DNA of 64,000 nucleotides from Nissolia schottii (GCA_003254905.1 QANU01001174.1:520919-584918), one strand, 5' to 3'. Shown: positions 23,801 through 37,210, numbered from the stretch's first letter. Notes: generated from the letters alone by a model not told the origin. Translations and numbers: made by a program.

Positions 23801-25930
23801 TGGCTTTAAAGAAAGATATTACAAAGAGAAGTTTTCTGTTGAAGGCTCCACAGAAATTGAATCTAAACGGAAAGAAGTAGTATGTGCTTGTTTCACCAAC
23901 ACTATCAAATCTTTTCATATTTTGTTTTGCTCTTTCTTTCTTTTTTCTCTTATTAGGTGGTAGTGCCTTTTACAATATTAAGTGGTTGTGATAATAGATT
24001 TCCATCAACCTTTTAGGTTCAAAAGTACACAGAGGGATTGGTGTGGGTACTTCAATACTATTATTCAGGTGTAGCTTCGTGGACATGGTAAGATAATGTG
24101 TTTAAATGTCTAACTTGGTTTCTTGTGTGTTATGTTTTATATAGTATGAGATAGATTTATTAATGGACACTGTTAAATGTAGGTTTTATCCTTACCACTA
24201 TGGTCCATTTGCCTCTGATTTAAGAGGCATAGGTCAAGTGAGAGTGAACTTTGAGAAAGGTGCACCATTCTTACCTTTTGATCAACTTCTAAGTGTCCTT
24301 CCCCCAAGGAGGTAAAGTTTCTTATGTTTTCATTATTTCATATATTCCTTCATTTGGTGTGTATTTCCTTTGCCATTATTACATTGACTGATTTTATTCC
24401 TTGGCAGTTGTCATGCACTTCCTGATTCCTATGCACAATTAATGTTGGATGAGAAATCTCCAATAATTGATTTTTATCCTCTTGGTAAATTGGTTTGTCT
24501 TGCTTGGAATTTTATTTACTATATTTCAATCGTTTATTTGTTTTGACTGCTTGTTCTTGTTCTTGTTCTGTTTATGATTTTGTAGATTTTGAAGCTGACA
24601 CAGATGGGAAGCGATTTATTTGGCAGGTTCATACTCGTGTCCCTTCTTGTGGTTTGCAAGACTTTTGTTATTATGAAGTGCAATATACTGACAGAATAAA
24701 ATGCTGCGTTTTGTTAAGGCAATCTGCAAACTTCCATTCATAGAGGAGAGACTTCTTTTGGCCGAAACGAGGAAGCTCGAGAGCGGATTATTGGTATCAA
24801 TAACTTAGTTCACTGAGTTTCCATAGCTAACACATATTTTGAAAACTTAGTTTGCTAATGTTTTGTGAATGACTTGTCATTTGATTCTGTTCTGCAGGAA
24901 CATGAAGCAATTAGAAATTCGGTCAAGCTTGATACCTTGTTTGTTAGAGGCAATAGCAGTTTTGGCGCGATAATTTGCTCCCTTATGAAGAAGGAATCAA
25001 ATCCATCATTATTCAAGTTTGAGGCTAGCAATATAAGGTTGGTTGATCATTTGCGTACTTTTATGTTCGGAATAACACTTGGATTATAAATGTTTAGTAT
25101 TCTCACACTTTTTGCAGTGATGGCATTGGAGGTATCATAAGTCTTTGCCATGAAGGATTGGAGAAGCGTTTCTTGGGGGTCAAGATATGTGATGAACAAG
25201 TAGAAGACCATGTTTTGTACGATATTATAATTTTATTAAGCTTCTAATTTTTTGTGAATAGCCTTTAGTTTTCTACCGCTTGTAATCATTTTGACATTGG
25301 CTTATGCTGCAGATGTGTTTGCTACGATCTGCCTGTTGGTAACAGCCATGTTCCGCGATTGCTATCTGGAGTTAACCTTCCAGCGAAGGTAAAATTCAGT
25401 TGCTTCTGAAAGGAATATGCAATGAAGATAATGTTGTGTTTTGGATATCTATACAGTATAGTTCACTTTGCCAATTGCTTTGTGTGGGTGACGATTAGAG
25501 ACCTCGTTTATTTCATTAAAAATGCAGTGAAAGTAGTTAAATTGTTGAATTGTAAATGTTGTTGTAACATGCACAACAGAAAATCTTTGAAGCCGACATC
25601 ATGGAAACCGAACTCTGGCACGAACGCCAGAGAGAAAGCCGTTTTGTGAGGTAGTCTTATTTGCTTGCTCTTCCCTTCATTTCATTTCATTCTCTGGATA
25701 CATTGCATTAACTGACCAGATGGAAGAAAATTGCAGTGGTGCTTCCAAGTTTCCTTCAAATTCAGCTCCGCAATGCACAAGGGCTTTTTGGTCAAATCCA
25801 TCAGGCAGAGGCCATCATGTCAGAGACACAAGGCCTGTTGGAGCTGACGAGGAAAGCATTGCTGAAGAATGCTTCGCTCGGATTGGAAAGAGGGCCAAGG
25901 GCAAGGCCCTCCTTCATGACTATTAATTAA
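20880..25930 (+). CDS. XRN: XRN-type 5'-3' exoribonuclease without zinc knuckle
   Basis: Twenty-three exons: 20880-21053, 21175-21280, 21454-21530, 21891-22082, 22169-22288, 22389-22451, 22564-22602, 22689-22859, 22959-23036, 23149-23292, 23379-23465, 23577-23672, 23784-23879, 24017-24087, 24183-24311, 24408-24484, 24586-24626, 24719-24793, 24898-25037, 25118-25216, 25313-25388, 25580-25650, 25720-25930. They splice in frame to 810 residues. The enzyme degrades 5'-monophosphate RNA; plant XRN4 is cytoplasmic, XRN2/3 nuclear. All seven acidic catalytic residues known from yeast Xrn1/Rat1 are present (D43, D94, E194, E196, D224, D226, D302), in motifs such as [24 protein letters not shown] and GNDFLPHMP. 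The CCHC knuckle expected after ILRE is absent; exon 7 gives only [13 protein letters not shown] there. The C-terminal tail is short. Intron 10 begins with GC. Arabidopsis XRN4 is about 950 residues. Likely a divergent but intact paralogue. Confidence 0.9.
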
Positions 25931-27319
25931 ACTTTATATTAACCTGTTTTGTGTGTCATCTACATAGACAATTTCTTATCAGTTAGTGGGAATTTTATTT
26001 TTGTTTTCTTGGGGCCCACCAATATCTGTGAGGGCTATGTCCTGTTGAATTTCTATGTGCACCAAACAGATTCAACTTAAATATTAACATGCTTTCTTTT
26101 CTACTCTCTAGTAATCTTCACGATGAATGCACTAGACATAGAACAACATAAGGCGTGCATTTTTTGAGAGAAACAAAATTCCAAAACTGTTTGACGACCT
26201 CCAATTCTTTTAGTTATTATATTATTGAATTATGGATGAATTAAAAGTAAAAAGGGAAAAGGAAAGAATATTAATTAAGTAATAAAGTTGCTTGTTTTGG
26301 TTTTAACTTTTTTAATGTGAACTCAATTTTGAGTACTTCGTGGTGTATTTATGTTGGAAAGTAGTGGGTAGATTATGAAAGACTAATCACGCATTTGATT
26401 CGCGCCAAGCTTTAGCGAATTGAAGTGGTTTAGGAAAAACATCTTTCATCATTCATTTCGAATTAAAATAAGTGTTAAATTATCACTATTAACATTATAA
26501 ATTTTTTATTATCATTTAATTAAGTAATGGGGGAGATATCATATAATAATATTTAATTAGATGATATTGTAAAACAAACTTTATAGTATCAAATATAAGG
26601 ACTGATCTCTTAAAATAAAATTATCCAAAAAAATATGACAATAATCTATATTAGTGAGAGTGATGCAAACATGAAATTCTTGCGTGTAATAAGAATAAAA
26701 TGCTAATAGGAATGTGAATAACAATATAATTACAAAAGGTTTATTTAATAAAAATTAATAAGATAAAATGAGAATAAAGAGTTGGACATCAACCAACAAT
26801 TATTTTGTTAAATTCTTTTTATAATATTTATGTATTTATATATACATATATATATTATTCATACTCCTATTTATAACATGTATAGATTTACCAACGTGAA
26901 GAGATAAATATATTTTTTTTGACTGTATAAAGAGAATCTATGAACTAATTTCATATTTATTTTTCTTAAATAAAGTTTTAAGTTGGAATTTAATGAATAA
27001 AAAAACCTAGTAGAAAAATTTATTCCAATAGTAGGCGGATCTAACTTAAGTATGATTGAGAACAATCTTGCATAAATGCGTCTAAAAATTAAAAACATAC
27101 TTGAAGGAATGAGTTCATAAAAAAAACACATCAATCCATTAGTAATGATATATATTTTTGCCTTGTAACACGTATAGTGGTATGCATAACTATATACTAT
27201 ATTTATTTAATTGTGAATTATTGCATAAGTGGTTGCTTCCCTCCACATCAATATCCGAACCAAATTCCCTCCCTTCCCTTCTGTTTGTGTCGCTGCTTCC
27301 CTCTTTCCCTCGTTTTCTG

Positions 27320-27350
<31 letters not shown>

Positions 27351-27480
27351 TTTCTTTTCTCTCTCCCGCTTTTTTATTTTCTCAGTTGCCAAACACCCTC
27401 AGATCTCTTCCCATTCCCCTCTCCGCCTCTCGATTCTCCGAACGATCCCCGCCGCCGACCTCGGTCCCCGACAGGCGGAG
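25931..27480. other. intergenic region and E2F promoter/leader
   Basis: 3' flank of XRN, then AT-rich DNA, then a pyrimidine-rich stretch from about 27240 with a (CT)n run at about 27321-27346. Such CT tracts are common in plant 5' leaders. TCTCCCGC at about 27363-27370 is one base off the E2F consensus TTTCCCGC and could be an autoregulatory site; this is weak. Frames through this region are low-complexity Ser/Leu/Phe. Confidence 0.4.
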
Positions 27481-30400
27481 ATGTCCGCCACCCGAGCTCC
27501 CCCCTCCGCCTCCGCCGCCGCCAGCCCGCCGGAGCAGATCATGAACTCCATGCGGCGCCAACTCCCCTTCTCCGTCATGAAACCGCCCTTCTCAGCAGCG
27601 GCGGCCGCCGGAGATTATCATCGCTTCGCCCCCGACCAACAGCACCGCCGAACTGCTGACCACGAAGCCGAAGCCATCGTCGTTAAGTCTCCCGTGAGTG
27701 TTTCCCTAATTTCGTCTTTTGTGTTTGTTTTTCTTGCAGTGATCTTCTGTTTCGGTGTTTGTTTAACTTTTTAATTTTTGTTAATTTATTTTTTGGTGGT
27801 TGGGGAGTTTTGTTTTGTGTTTTTGGAGTGGGTTTTTTGGTTTGGTGGTGGAAGATTGTGCAGAGGACTGAGGATCTGCTTAATTTTAAGGGTTTTGATT
27901 AGGTGCTTAGTTATTAATTTGTTGTAATTAGTCACGGAATTAGTTCTGGAGCTGAATTATAACCTTGGGGTTTTGCTAAAGATGGGTTTTTTTGTTCAAA
28001 TTTAGTGCATAGGAGAGCTGATATATGTGGAGGGAGTAGTAGATGAGGTGAAATTTAGATTTGGCCCAAGTTAATGTTTTCTAGGGATTATGTTTTCTAA
28101 GCTGATTATGTTGTATGAAGTATGGCCCTTAGGTGTAGTCCTTGAGCAATGAGGAACTTGTGAGAATGTGCTTGTTTGATTATCCAGAAGTTGTGATTGT
28201 AGTCGTTCCCACTAGAAGGAAGCAAGTAGAAAAAGAAACAACTGGGTTGTATACTTGTATTAAATGTTCTGAAGTGTGCCTTGGCGCTTGCCCAATGCAT
28301 ATATTCCGAGGCATTTGACCACAAATGAGGCACTACATCCACATGTCCCTCAGTTGGGGATTCTGAGTGAAGTCATGTTGCATTCCTTGGTTTTCAGTAC
28401 TAACTGAAGAAAGTAGTTGTCGTATATATATCTTTGTGCCTATGTCATGCCTTTCCCTACTGTCTCTGGGGCTCTGTGAAAAATGTTCGTAACCAAGGAT
28501 TTCAAATTGAGTGATAATATATTAGAAAATGATCATGGACAGAAATGATTGTTAATTGTTTATTGAAATGTTATGCTGGAAGTTCTTACTTATTCCATAT
28601 ATTCTCTTTTCGATTGATTACAATTATTATGTCTATATCTTTCAGCAATTAAAGCGGAAGAGTGATTCAGCTGATTTTGAAGCTGATTCCAGGGATAGGA
28701 TGAATCCTGGATCCACTGGAGCCGCTAATAGTCCCTTTCAGACACCTATATCAGGAAAGATAGGGAAGGGAGGCAAATCCTCTAGGCTTACAAAATGCAA
28801 CAGATCTGGACCTCAAACCCCAGGCTCAAATATTGGTGAATATTGTCTTTCAAACTTTGTAGTGTAGGCTTCTGCACTTATGTTTCTAATGTACAGCATC
28901 TTTCGATTATCTGTCATTAAAACTTTATATATTTTTCCTATAAACTTGGCAGGTTCTCCTTCAGGCAATAACCTCACTCCTGCTGGTCCATGTCGTTATG
29001 ATAGCTCTTTAGGTATTACAGCATTGTTTTCATTATTCATTTTTTTCTCAGGATATTTTTAGTCAATCTGTTATGTGTTTTACGGATGAAATGAAGTTTC
29101 TATGTATATATTCTTTTAATAATCCTGGGTATTTTTCTTCTAAAAAATTCAGGTCTGTTGACAAAGAAGTTCATCAATTTGATCAAACAAGCTGAGGATG
29201 GTATTCTTGATCTAAATAAAGCCGCCGACACATTAGAGGTTACTAGTTTTTCTTATGGTCTAAATATTCCTTGCTGTGAAGTTTGATTACTTGATGGTGC
29301 TTTTGCATATACAGGTCCAGAAGAGGAGAATATATGATATAACAAATGTTCTTGAAGGGATTGGCCTTATAGAAAAGAAGCTGAAAAATAGAATTCAATG
29401 GAAGTATGCTTTCTATATGTCTGTCACTGTTGTTACATATTTTATCCAAGGTGTTGAAATCTAACCAACTCCTTTGATGATTGGTCAGGGGACTGGGTGT
29501 TTCAAGACCAGGGGAGGCTGAGGATAGTTGTGCTAGTTTACAGGTTAGGAACAATTTAACATATTGCTTGAAATTTACATGGATAAGGTTTTCTTTGGAA
29601 GATATAAGATTGATAGTAGATTTATTTTATCATTTCTTGTCAAGAACTTCCTCATTTTCATGCCAAAGCTATTTTGTCTTCCAATTGTTTCATGTGAGGC
29701 AGGCTTGTGAAACAGTTTTTATTTTGTTTTGGTTTGAAGCTTTAAATCAATGTAAATACCTTGAGTTCAATCTGGGTAAACATTTGTAATTTCCTTTCCA
29801 ATGAGACCTTGGGATTGGATAAAGGTTTATATAATTTATTGCATATACAAGACTTCCAAGGCAATATTAATTCCTGAGATTTGTTGGCATTTGATTTATT
29901 TCTTGCCTGCAGGCAGAAGTTGAAAATCTTACAATGGAGGAGCGCCGGTTAGATGAACAAATAAGGTTTGGGTGCCATGCATTTGCTGATTCTTCTTTAC
30001 TCAATAATTGCTTTGTTTGTCTGGTATCTATTAACTGAATTTAAGTTTTCTAATTTTTACAGGGAGATGCAAGAAAAACTACGGAATCTTAGTGAAGATG
30101 AAAATAATGAGAAGTAATTTTTTTACTTTCACCTTTGTACATGTTTCGGCCCGTTGTCACATCTTTATATTCATTACTACTATATTTGGTGCAATTCTCT
30201 TTAACCTAATTCCATTATCATAGGTTGCTTTTTGTCACTGAGGAGGATATAAAGAACTTGCCCTGCTTTGAGGTTTGTTTCTTAATCTATGCATGTTAAT
30301 ATTTTTATAGGACACTTCTATACTTTTTCTTTGCATCTTTCAATATGCATTATAATGTTCTCTCTTTAACCTATTGGATGTTGACTGAAGACTTCTTTTA

Positions 30401-31663
30401 TTCTATTGCCAGAATGAAACATTGATTGCGATTAAAGCTCCGCATGGCACCACTTTGGAGGTTCCTGATCCCGACGAGGTAATTTGAGAGAGGATGAAGA
30501 GTTGCATAGAAGTTATTAATAGCTCATGCATCTGTCTGACTGCAAATTCCCCATGTTCTACCAGGCTGCTGATTATCCCCAGAGGAGATACAGGATAGTC
30601 CTGAGAAGCACAATGGGTCCAATAGATGTTTATCTTGTTAGGTATGCTTACATTTTTTGTGGTTCTAAAATTATTCACCTCAATGGTCATTTTGCCGTTG
30701 CAATGGCAGCCGACAATGCCAGATGAAGCAATGATGCCTGACTATTGCAACACATGATGAAATTGACCCTCCTGACTTTTCCTTTTCTCGCTGTCATTCT
30801 AGCCAATTCGAAGAAAAGTTTGAGGAGATTAATGGTGTTGATGCTGCACCCAAATTTCCACCAGCTCCAGAATTTAACAACCCTAAACCAACCGTCGTCG
30901 CGGAGGATAGAGGGAAGGACATAGAAGTACAGGGACCACCAAATGATTGTGGGCCTAGTTCTGATTTTGCTACCTCTCAGGACTTTGTGAGTGGGATCAT
31001 GAAGATTGTTCCTTCAGATGTTGATGTAAGTATCTGTCAGATATTTGTTTTATGGATTTTCAGAAAAACAATTCAGGGACTGTAAGACCAGAATATCTTA
31101 TGGCAACAGAGTTCCGAATATTATCTTTCATAATTATACACAAATCAATTGCTGCGTGTTTCTTTGCTGAGCATCAAATTATTGGTATTTTTTCTGGCAA
31201 GAAATGGAAGCAAGAGTCATTGAGCTCATTTAAATCTTTTTCCCCTCTTTGCAGAGCGATGCTGATTACTGGCTTTTATCAGATGCTGATGTTAGCATAA
31301 CAGACATGTGGAGAACAGCACGTAATCTCTCTGGACACCTTAGCATCCATTTCATTCTGTATACATGACACCCGAGACACACGCCCCAAGAGGGGAAGGG
31401 GTTTGGGAGTTCAATTTTTTTAAAAGTAGAAGAAAAAAAGCAATCTGTTCTTATTGTTGTGAAATTTCCTTTGTACATTTACAGCTGGAGTTGAATGGAA
31501 TGAACTGGGTACACTTCAAGATTATTGTATCACTCGCGAGCACGCCAAAACCCCACCTCATCCTTCCAATGTAAATGACATGTCTACTGCAGCGGCATCC
31601 AATTTGTCTACAATGCCGGCATCCAACCCATCTACTGCAGCATCCAACCCTTCTGGTGGTTGA
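27481..31663 (+). CDS. E2F: E2F transcription factor, activator type (E2FA/E2FB-like)
   Basis: Fourteen exons: 27481-27693, 28646-28835, 28953-29012, 29153-29238, 29315-29403, 29489-29543, 29913-29965, 30063-30113, 30224-30272, 30413-30478, 30565-30641, 30803-31025, 31255-31321, 31485-31663. They splice to 485 residues. The winged-helix DNA-binding domain spans about 148-213 and includes the RRIYD contact motif (187-191). A leucine-rich DP-dimerisation region follows (about 214-266), then the marked box (about 267-335). The acidic C-terminus (about 405-440, with DYW, ITDMW and EWNEL) corresponds to the transactivation and RBR-binding region of plant E2Fs. It acts with DP in the nucleus on S-phase genes. 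The ATG at 27481 was chosen because what follows ([19 protein letters not shown]) resembles plant E2F N-termini. The last 20 residues repeat SNPS/SNLS units. AATAAA lies at 31961. All junctions are GT-AG and in frame. Confidence 0.93.
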
Positions 31664-32586
31664 AGCTTCAAAAGGATATGCTGTGAATCTAAAGACTAAG
31701 TGGTGGTCCTTTTTCCCACTCAGAACCTATGACATCCAGCCTTCTCCACCTTGTATCCTCTTCAAACATAGCCCTAGAGGTTGGATTGGAGGTTCCGTGA
31801 AGATTCTCTCTCGATGTTGATTACCAAGAAGTTCATCCGAGGAATTGAGTTGCCAGAACTGGCTCATTGTACAGTTAATATTACATAACCCATCCTTGTA
31901 TATTGTTTTAAGTCTTGGCTTTCTAGAGCACTTGGAGCTTGTTGTTCATGTTTGGCCAGCAATAAAATCACACTTCTGAATGCACATTGAAATATGACTA
32001 TGCTCTCAATCCGTCCACTTGAATAGTTGCAGTGCGAGCAATCAGCACAATGCTACTTTTAGACCAGAAAGTTACCTTCTTGTTTTATTTTGTTCCCATC
32101 TTGATATTTCATTCTTAGTCATAACCATAATTAACTAATGGAGCTATAACAATTCTAGTAGAGCAGAAATGGAAGAAGCAATCATGCAAGTGAATTTTAG
32201 TGATATACGTGCAACGAGTTGGTTCAAATTGTTTAAATTTTTATTGAAATCACGACTATTTATGATTTCATTTAATCTAATTCATGTTAAGTCAGTTCAT
32301 TATGAGAGTAAACCTCTCATTGCGTTAGGTTTTTTCCCCTATTGATAAGATTCAAACTCAATATCTTACTTAAAGGGAACAAATGTCGAATTATTTAACC
32401 TAATTGAGAGAGTTGGTTTCAAATTGTTTATTAATAAACGTAACTTTCATTGTCGTTGACAATAGCAAGGATGTACATGCCAGCAAGAGTGAAAGAAAAC
32501 ATTCACCTGGCAATAGAAATGACACTACTGTCAAAAGAAGAGTGACATATTACAGTTGTTTTGGTGTTTTAAGGTACCCCCACACG
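31664..32586. other. 3' UTR of E2F and convergent spacer
   Basis: Holds the E2F 3' UTR with AATAAA at 31961-31966 and, on the other strand, the 3' end of the DUF1279 gene. The two genes converge with about 920 bases between stop codons. No separate gene is seen. Confidence 0.5.
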
Positions 32587-34065
32587 CTACTTATCTTTCT
32601 CAACTTTCTTTCCAATCCAACCAGCCACAATTGGGGTAAGAGCCACTGTGGGAGGAAACCTAATTGGAGAAGCAGCTTTGTGCGCTGCGTATGCCAAAGC
32701 AAAGGTGCCGACTTTCTCGCCGGTCGCATCAGTTGAGATTCCTACCTGAAAAGATAAAGCACATGATGCATAAATCACTGTAAAACCTTTTTATATTCTC
32801 ATCTATCCTTATGTTAACACCTTAGTTAACAAGTTTACAACTGATGAGGTGTCAAATTCATTAAGCAATGTAATAATGTACAGCTATTATCTAGTCATAA
32901 TGCATCAAAATTAAACTTATTATGAATTGGTTTGTGTTAGATTGTAATCTATATTAGGTTTGCTCAAGTGTTGCACCTTCTGCAGCAAAGCTTGGACATC
33001 AATGCCAGCGCTAATTAGTGCATAACATAGAGTGAAAGAGATCAATGACAGAGTAATTGAGGTGGCCAGATACGCCCCTCCATACTTTGCAAGCAACTCC
33101 TTGGCTTGATCACCCTTTGATTTCTGTTCAGAATTATCCTTCCCATCTTCCTTTGAGCTGAAAACCTGAAAAATACCATAAATTTCACTCTAGATAGAAT
33201 AGAAAGGTGCTAATCTAGAGCCTTAAAATTTGAGAGGTGCAAAATATTATTGATGGGAAAAAAATGTTACTTCCTTTGAAAGTATCTCAAGAAGATAAAA
33301 TTTCTCCTTTTTAGTTTACCAAAATGTAAAACAAGCATTGCCTCACTACTCAACATGACTTGAAGATACCTAAAACCCCATCATTTACTCCTCAAAATTG
33401 GGGTAAAGAAATGGAGAGAAAACCCACAATTCAAGGATAAACACAAGCAGAAACTTAATTGGCTATTACTTCAAAAGTAAAACTTCGGTCAATTGCCACA
33501 TCCTTTGTGGTAAAAGCAACATTTAACCTCAGAAGAAGCAGAATCAAGGAAGCAACCACAATTCAATTTGACAAGCAAAACTAGTCATTTTCCCTCACAT
33601 CATGTTCAACACAATATTTCTCCAATCTCAATCCAAATTGTGCCTCACCAATAAAGGGAACAACAATACACACTTTGCATTTAAGCAAAGAAAAAAAGAG
33701 GTAACTTTACAAGCAATTGCACACAAACAGGAAACCACCCCAAAAATTAAGGACCCTTTTACGAAATCAGAAGCTTTCAGCAATCACATACTCTTAATCA
33801 AACCAAAAATAGACAAAATTAAAGAAATGGGTACCTTCCATAAACCAGCTTCAAGGCCATACTTCTTTGTAACTTCCTCAGCTGAAGATGGTTCTGATGG
33901 TGTGCTCTTGATTTCCTCAGTCTTCTCTTTGAGAGCTCTCACTCTGAAACCCCTCAAATGGGGCCCACATGAATGAAATGAAGCGTGATAGCAAAATCTG
34001 CTCTTAGCTTCAATCAATAGAGGAGAAGCATAAGAAGGGGATGGAAGTGGAAGTGATGCCATCAT
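32587..34065 (-). CDS. plastid DUF1279 / FAM210-like membrane protein
   Basis: Three exons on the minus strand (34065-33835, 33165-32977, 32745-32587), all GT-AG and phase 0, encode 192 residues. The N-terminal ~44 residues are rich in Ser, Pro and basic residues and poor in acidic ones, as in a chloroplast transit peptide. An acidic linker follows, then the DUF1279 domain: KELLAKYGGAYLATSITLSL at about 99-118 containing most of a membrane helix, then a Pro-rich loop and a second hydrophobic stretch (PTVALTPIVAGWIG). Exact biochemical role is unknown. Animal FAM210 proteins act in mitochondria; plastid targeting here is predicted from the N-terminus only. The gene converges on E2F. Confidence 0.88.
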
Positions 34066-34474
34066 TGTTGGCCCCCCTCAGAGAATCTTATGTACCTAAT
34101 AATACTCAAAAGCATATGTTAGTTTGATTAATTGATTTTATCAAAGTTGGAAGAAGCAGAGAAAAAAATGTCTCAGGGACACAGGTTGTTATTTCTGTGA
34201 GCTCACTTGAGCCAACAAAGAAGGATAACGATGGGACAAAATATCGGATTATAACTAAGTTAGTTCACATGTCCACAAAGAGAAAAGTCATCTATGACAT
34301 TGCAATGGGCTCCAAAAAAAAAGCCCAAGATAAGATGCAGCCATGGACTGAGGCCTAAATTTTGCGGTCAGGGGAGGAACACGTAGCAGTTACCAGCGCT
34401 GCAATTACTTCACCCTGTTATCTTTCACTACCAATTTGTGAACTTCGTTTCCTTGTAATATTAAAAAGAAAGAG

Positions 34475-34680
34475 AGTCAATGAGCTATAACTTAAACTAT
34501 AAGTGACACCTTCCCTTAGTTCACATGCAAAGAAGAGGTTGTTGGCGTGGGGTCATGGGCTCGATCCCCACATATTCACCATTTCCCCATCTCCTAGCTC
34601 CTAGGGATCTCGTTAAGCAAATAAAAGTGATAAATTTTTATTAAAAAGATAAGATTTTTAGTTTTTTAATAATATTGAAT
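34475..34680 (+). mobile_element. SINE-like sequence
   Basis: AGCTATAACTTAAACTATAAG (A-box-like, degenerate) is followed 70 bases later by GGGTCATGGGCTCGATCCCC, a good pol III B-box. This arrangement is typical of legume tRNA-derived SINEs. The 3' end and target duplications are not clear. Confidence 0.5.
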
Positions 34681-37049
34681 ACATTAAAAACTTAAAAATA
34701 TTTCACTTTTGTTTGCTTTACCTGTGCTCTTACGCCCCTCGTTAGCATAATCTATAATATATATTTAGTTTATTTAATTAAATATTTTTCTTGAGAAATA
34801 CTTAAATATATAAATATTTTTTCTTGAGATGGCTAAATTTTACCTAATTATGAGCTTCATTTTCTTATATTTTAAAAAAACTTACATCAAAGTTTCATAT
34901 TATCAACGCAATCCTTATTGCCAATGTGCACAATACCATGGATGTATATCTTGATTACCAAGCAGCTGGCAATCTATTAAATTTTATTCATTCAAATAGC
35001 GGTAAGTAGTATCTCCTTTAATTCTGTGTAAAATAATAAGTTAAAAGAGTAGTGTTTGACTAATCTAAAATACATAATACATTTGATCCAAAAGTATATC
35101 TATCTTAAAAAATAATAATAATAATACTCTTGACCCATCATGTCCCCTTATCACCACTACTATTATTGTCATCACCACTACCACCATCATTACCATCACT
35201 GCCATAACCACCTACCATCACCACCAACAATGTCATCACTGCTACCACCACCATCATTGTCACCACGGTCATTGCCACTCTTATTACTATTTTTTAGAGG
35301 GTAATTTTTTTTTGGTTGCATATTTGGAGAATATTTGAATAAAAGACATACATTACTTAATAAAAATTTTTATTTATCAAACATGATAACATAAAATGTC
35401 AGTTAGATTGTCTGTGCATATCAAATATTATAAGGTAGTATTAACAATGATTTAAAAGGTGACCCTTTTTGTATATTGATAATTTGAACTACTGAAAAAT
35501 TCATTAAACAATGTGTTAAGTATCATCTTACTGTTTTCACTATTTTCTTTATAAAATTATGAAAAATTGAATAAAGCTAATTAAAAGAGGAAATAAATAT
35601 AGAAGCTAAACATACCTTACAAAAATTTAGTGAATTACCAAGGGCAAAATTGATATCTAATTAGCAAGAGATTAGAAACTAATTTTATCATTGTTGTTTA
35701 CATGTAGCTAATTAGTTTGGGGGAAAATTTGGTCACTAATCCGTAGCTAATTTATTTTAGTGATGACACTATTGATCGATAGATAGTGTCTAATACAGAA
35801 TATGCCAAAAACATTAGAATTTGCCGGTAATTTGTTAAATTCCGCCAAAAAAACTATCAAAATAAGGTGATTTTCTAGTAGTGTTGCACTTGCAACACAA
35901 AAATGTTGCCTCCCCTAATTGCCATTTTTATATAATTGGTCATTAATGTTTTTGTCAACTTTCCAATGGGTCTTCAATTCTTTATATTTTAGAGGTCTTA
36001 ATCTAAAAGTATGTATACAAAAATGTAGATAATGGACAGAGAAAATATGGGATATTGAGATTGATGTTTTCAATTATAAATTGATTTCCTTTAAAAAAAA
36101 ACATCTAACAAACATTTAATCAATGATAACTATACAAATTTATATTATCTAAAAAAAATTATTTACTTTGTTGCATGTATTAATTATATTGATTATATGT
36201 ATGTATATTTGTATAGAATATACATATTCTATAATCCGATTGAACATGCCTATTAAACTGATTGAATCAATGAACATCTGAATTAGTGTCTTGACCGATT
36301 CGATTTCCAATGTGCTTTTCTTAATCTAGATGTTTATCGAAGGTTTATCCCTCGTTAAAAGTGGAGGGGAAGGATTTAGTTTAGATGAGGATATTCGCAA
36401 GGGACTATTCTCTTGGTAAATTACATTGAGAATCTACTAGGGATTTGCGAGAAAATAGTCCATCACTAAAAAATAAAGTGAAGGTTAAAATTTTATTGAG
36501 GGATTAATTCCTTGCTAAAAGAGGAATGTAAAGTGTATTTTAGTTTAGCTGAAGAGATTCGCGAAGGATTAACAAGAAAAATTTTCTTGTAGTCTATCTC
36601 CCTCCCCCATCACACAAAGATGTTGAGAACATTTTTTCTTACACAACCGTTAGAACATATTTTTTTTTGGTTTTTTTTACATTTCAAAAATTACATTCAA
36701 TTCAACGAGGTTTAAACTGAAGATTTCATACATACTACCCAAATTTCTCGCCACTAAACCAACCGTAGTGGCTTGTATTTTTTCCTGATGAATGCACAGC
36801 TGTTAAATTTTAGTTAAAACGTTGCCCTACATAGTATAAAGTTCAATAAAGTGACTTAAATGATTGCATTGTTAATTATATTGACTGTTCGCTGATAGTT
36901 TACCTATATTTAACAGTTTAAAGTTTAATGTTATTAATTATTAACACGATATGATTAATACACTTTACACCAAATAATTAAAAGTTTGATTGATTCTTAT
37001 TATCCATATTTTTTTTGTTAGTTTAATATTTTAATGATGAAAAATGTGT
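34681..37049. other. intergenic region with trinucleotide repeat and possible CACTA remnants
   Basis: A cryptic (ACC/ATC)n-type tract occupies about 35139-35282. Two stretches resemble CACTA transposon ends: TTTTCTAGTAGTG at about 35872-35884, and TTTTCTTGTAGT ending near 36597, the latter preceded by repeated AGGGATTAA / GCGAAGGATTAA words from 36330 as in subterminal repeats. No transposase is seen. The CACTA reading is tentative. Confidence 0.35.
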
Positions 37050-37210
37050 GTGAGATCTAACTCATTAATCTATTTATCAATTTATTTATTTTTATAAATA
37101 ATACTTGTCAATTTATTTCTTATTTTATCCTTTAAAATTCTAACCACCAATAATATCATTCATAAAAATAAATAAATTAATAAATAGATAATGAGTTAGT
37201 TCTATCTTAC
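37050..37210. mobile_element. foldback MITE
   Basis: An imperfect 161-base palindrome. The left arm (TCTAACTCATTAATCTATTT...TTTATTTTTATAAA) is the reverse complement of the right arm, which ends GATAATGAGTTAGTTCTATC. Arms are about 50 bases. Superfamily is unresolved. Confidence 0.6.

Noticed and set aside
27158-27774. Ser/Leu-rich frames through the E2F leader, one extending the E2F N-terminus upstream
   Set aside because: The region is a CT-rich leader; what follows the ATG at 27481 resembles plant E2F N-termini, and the upstream extension has no similarity.
33602-33976. 124-residue plus-strand frame
   Set aside because: It lies antisense to exon 1 and intron 1 of the DUF1279 gene, which is supported by splice sites and a conserved domain.
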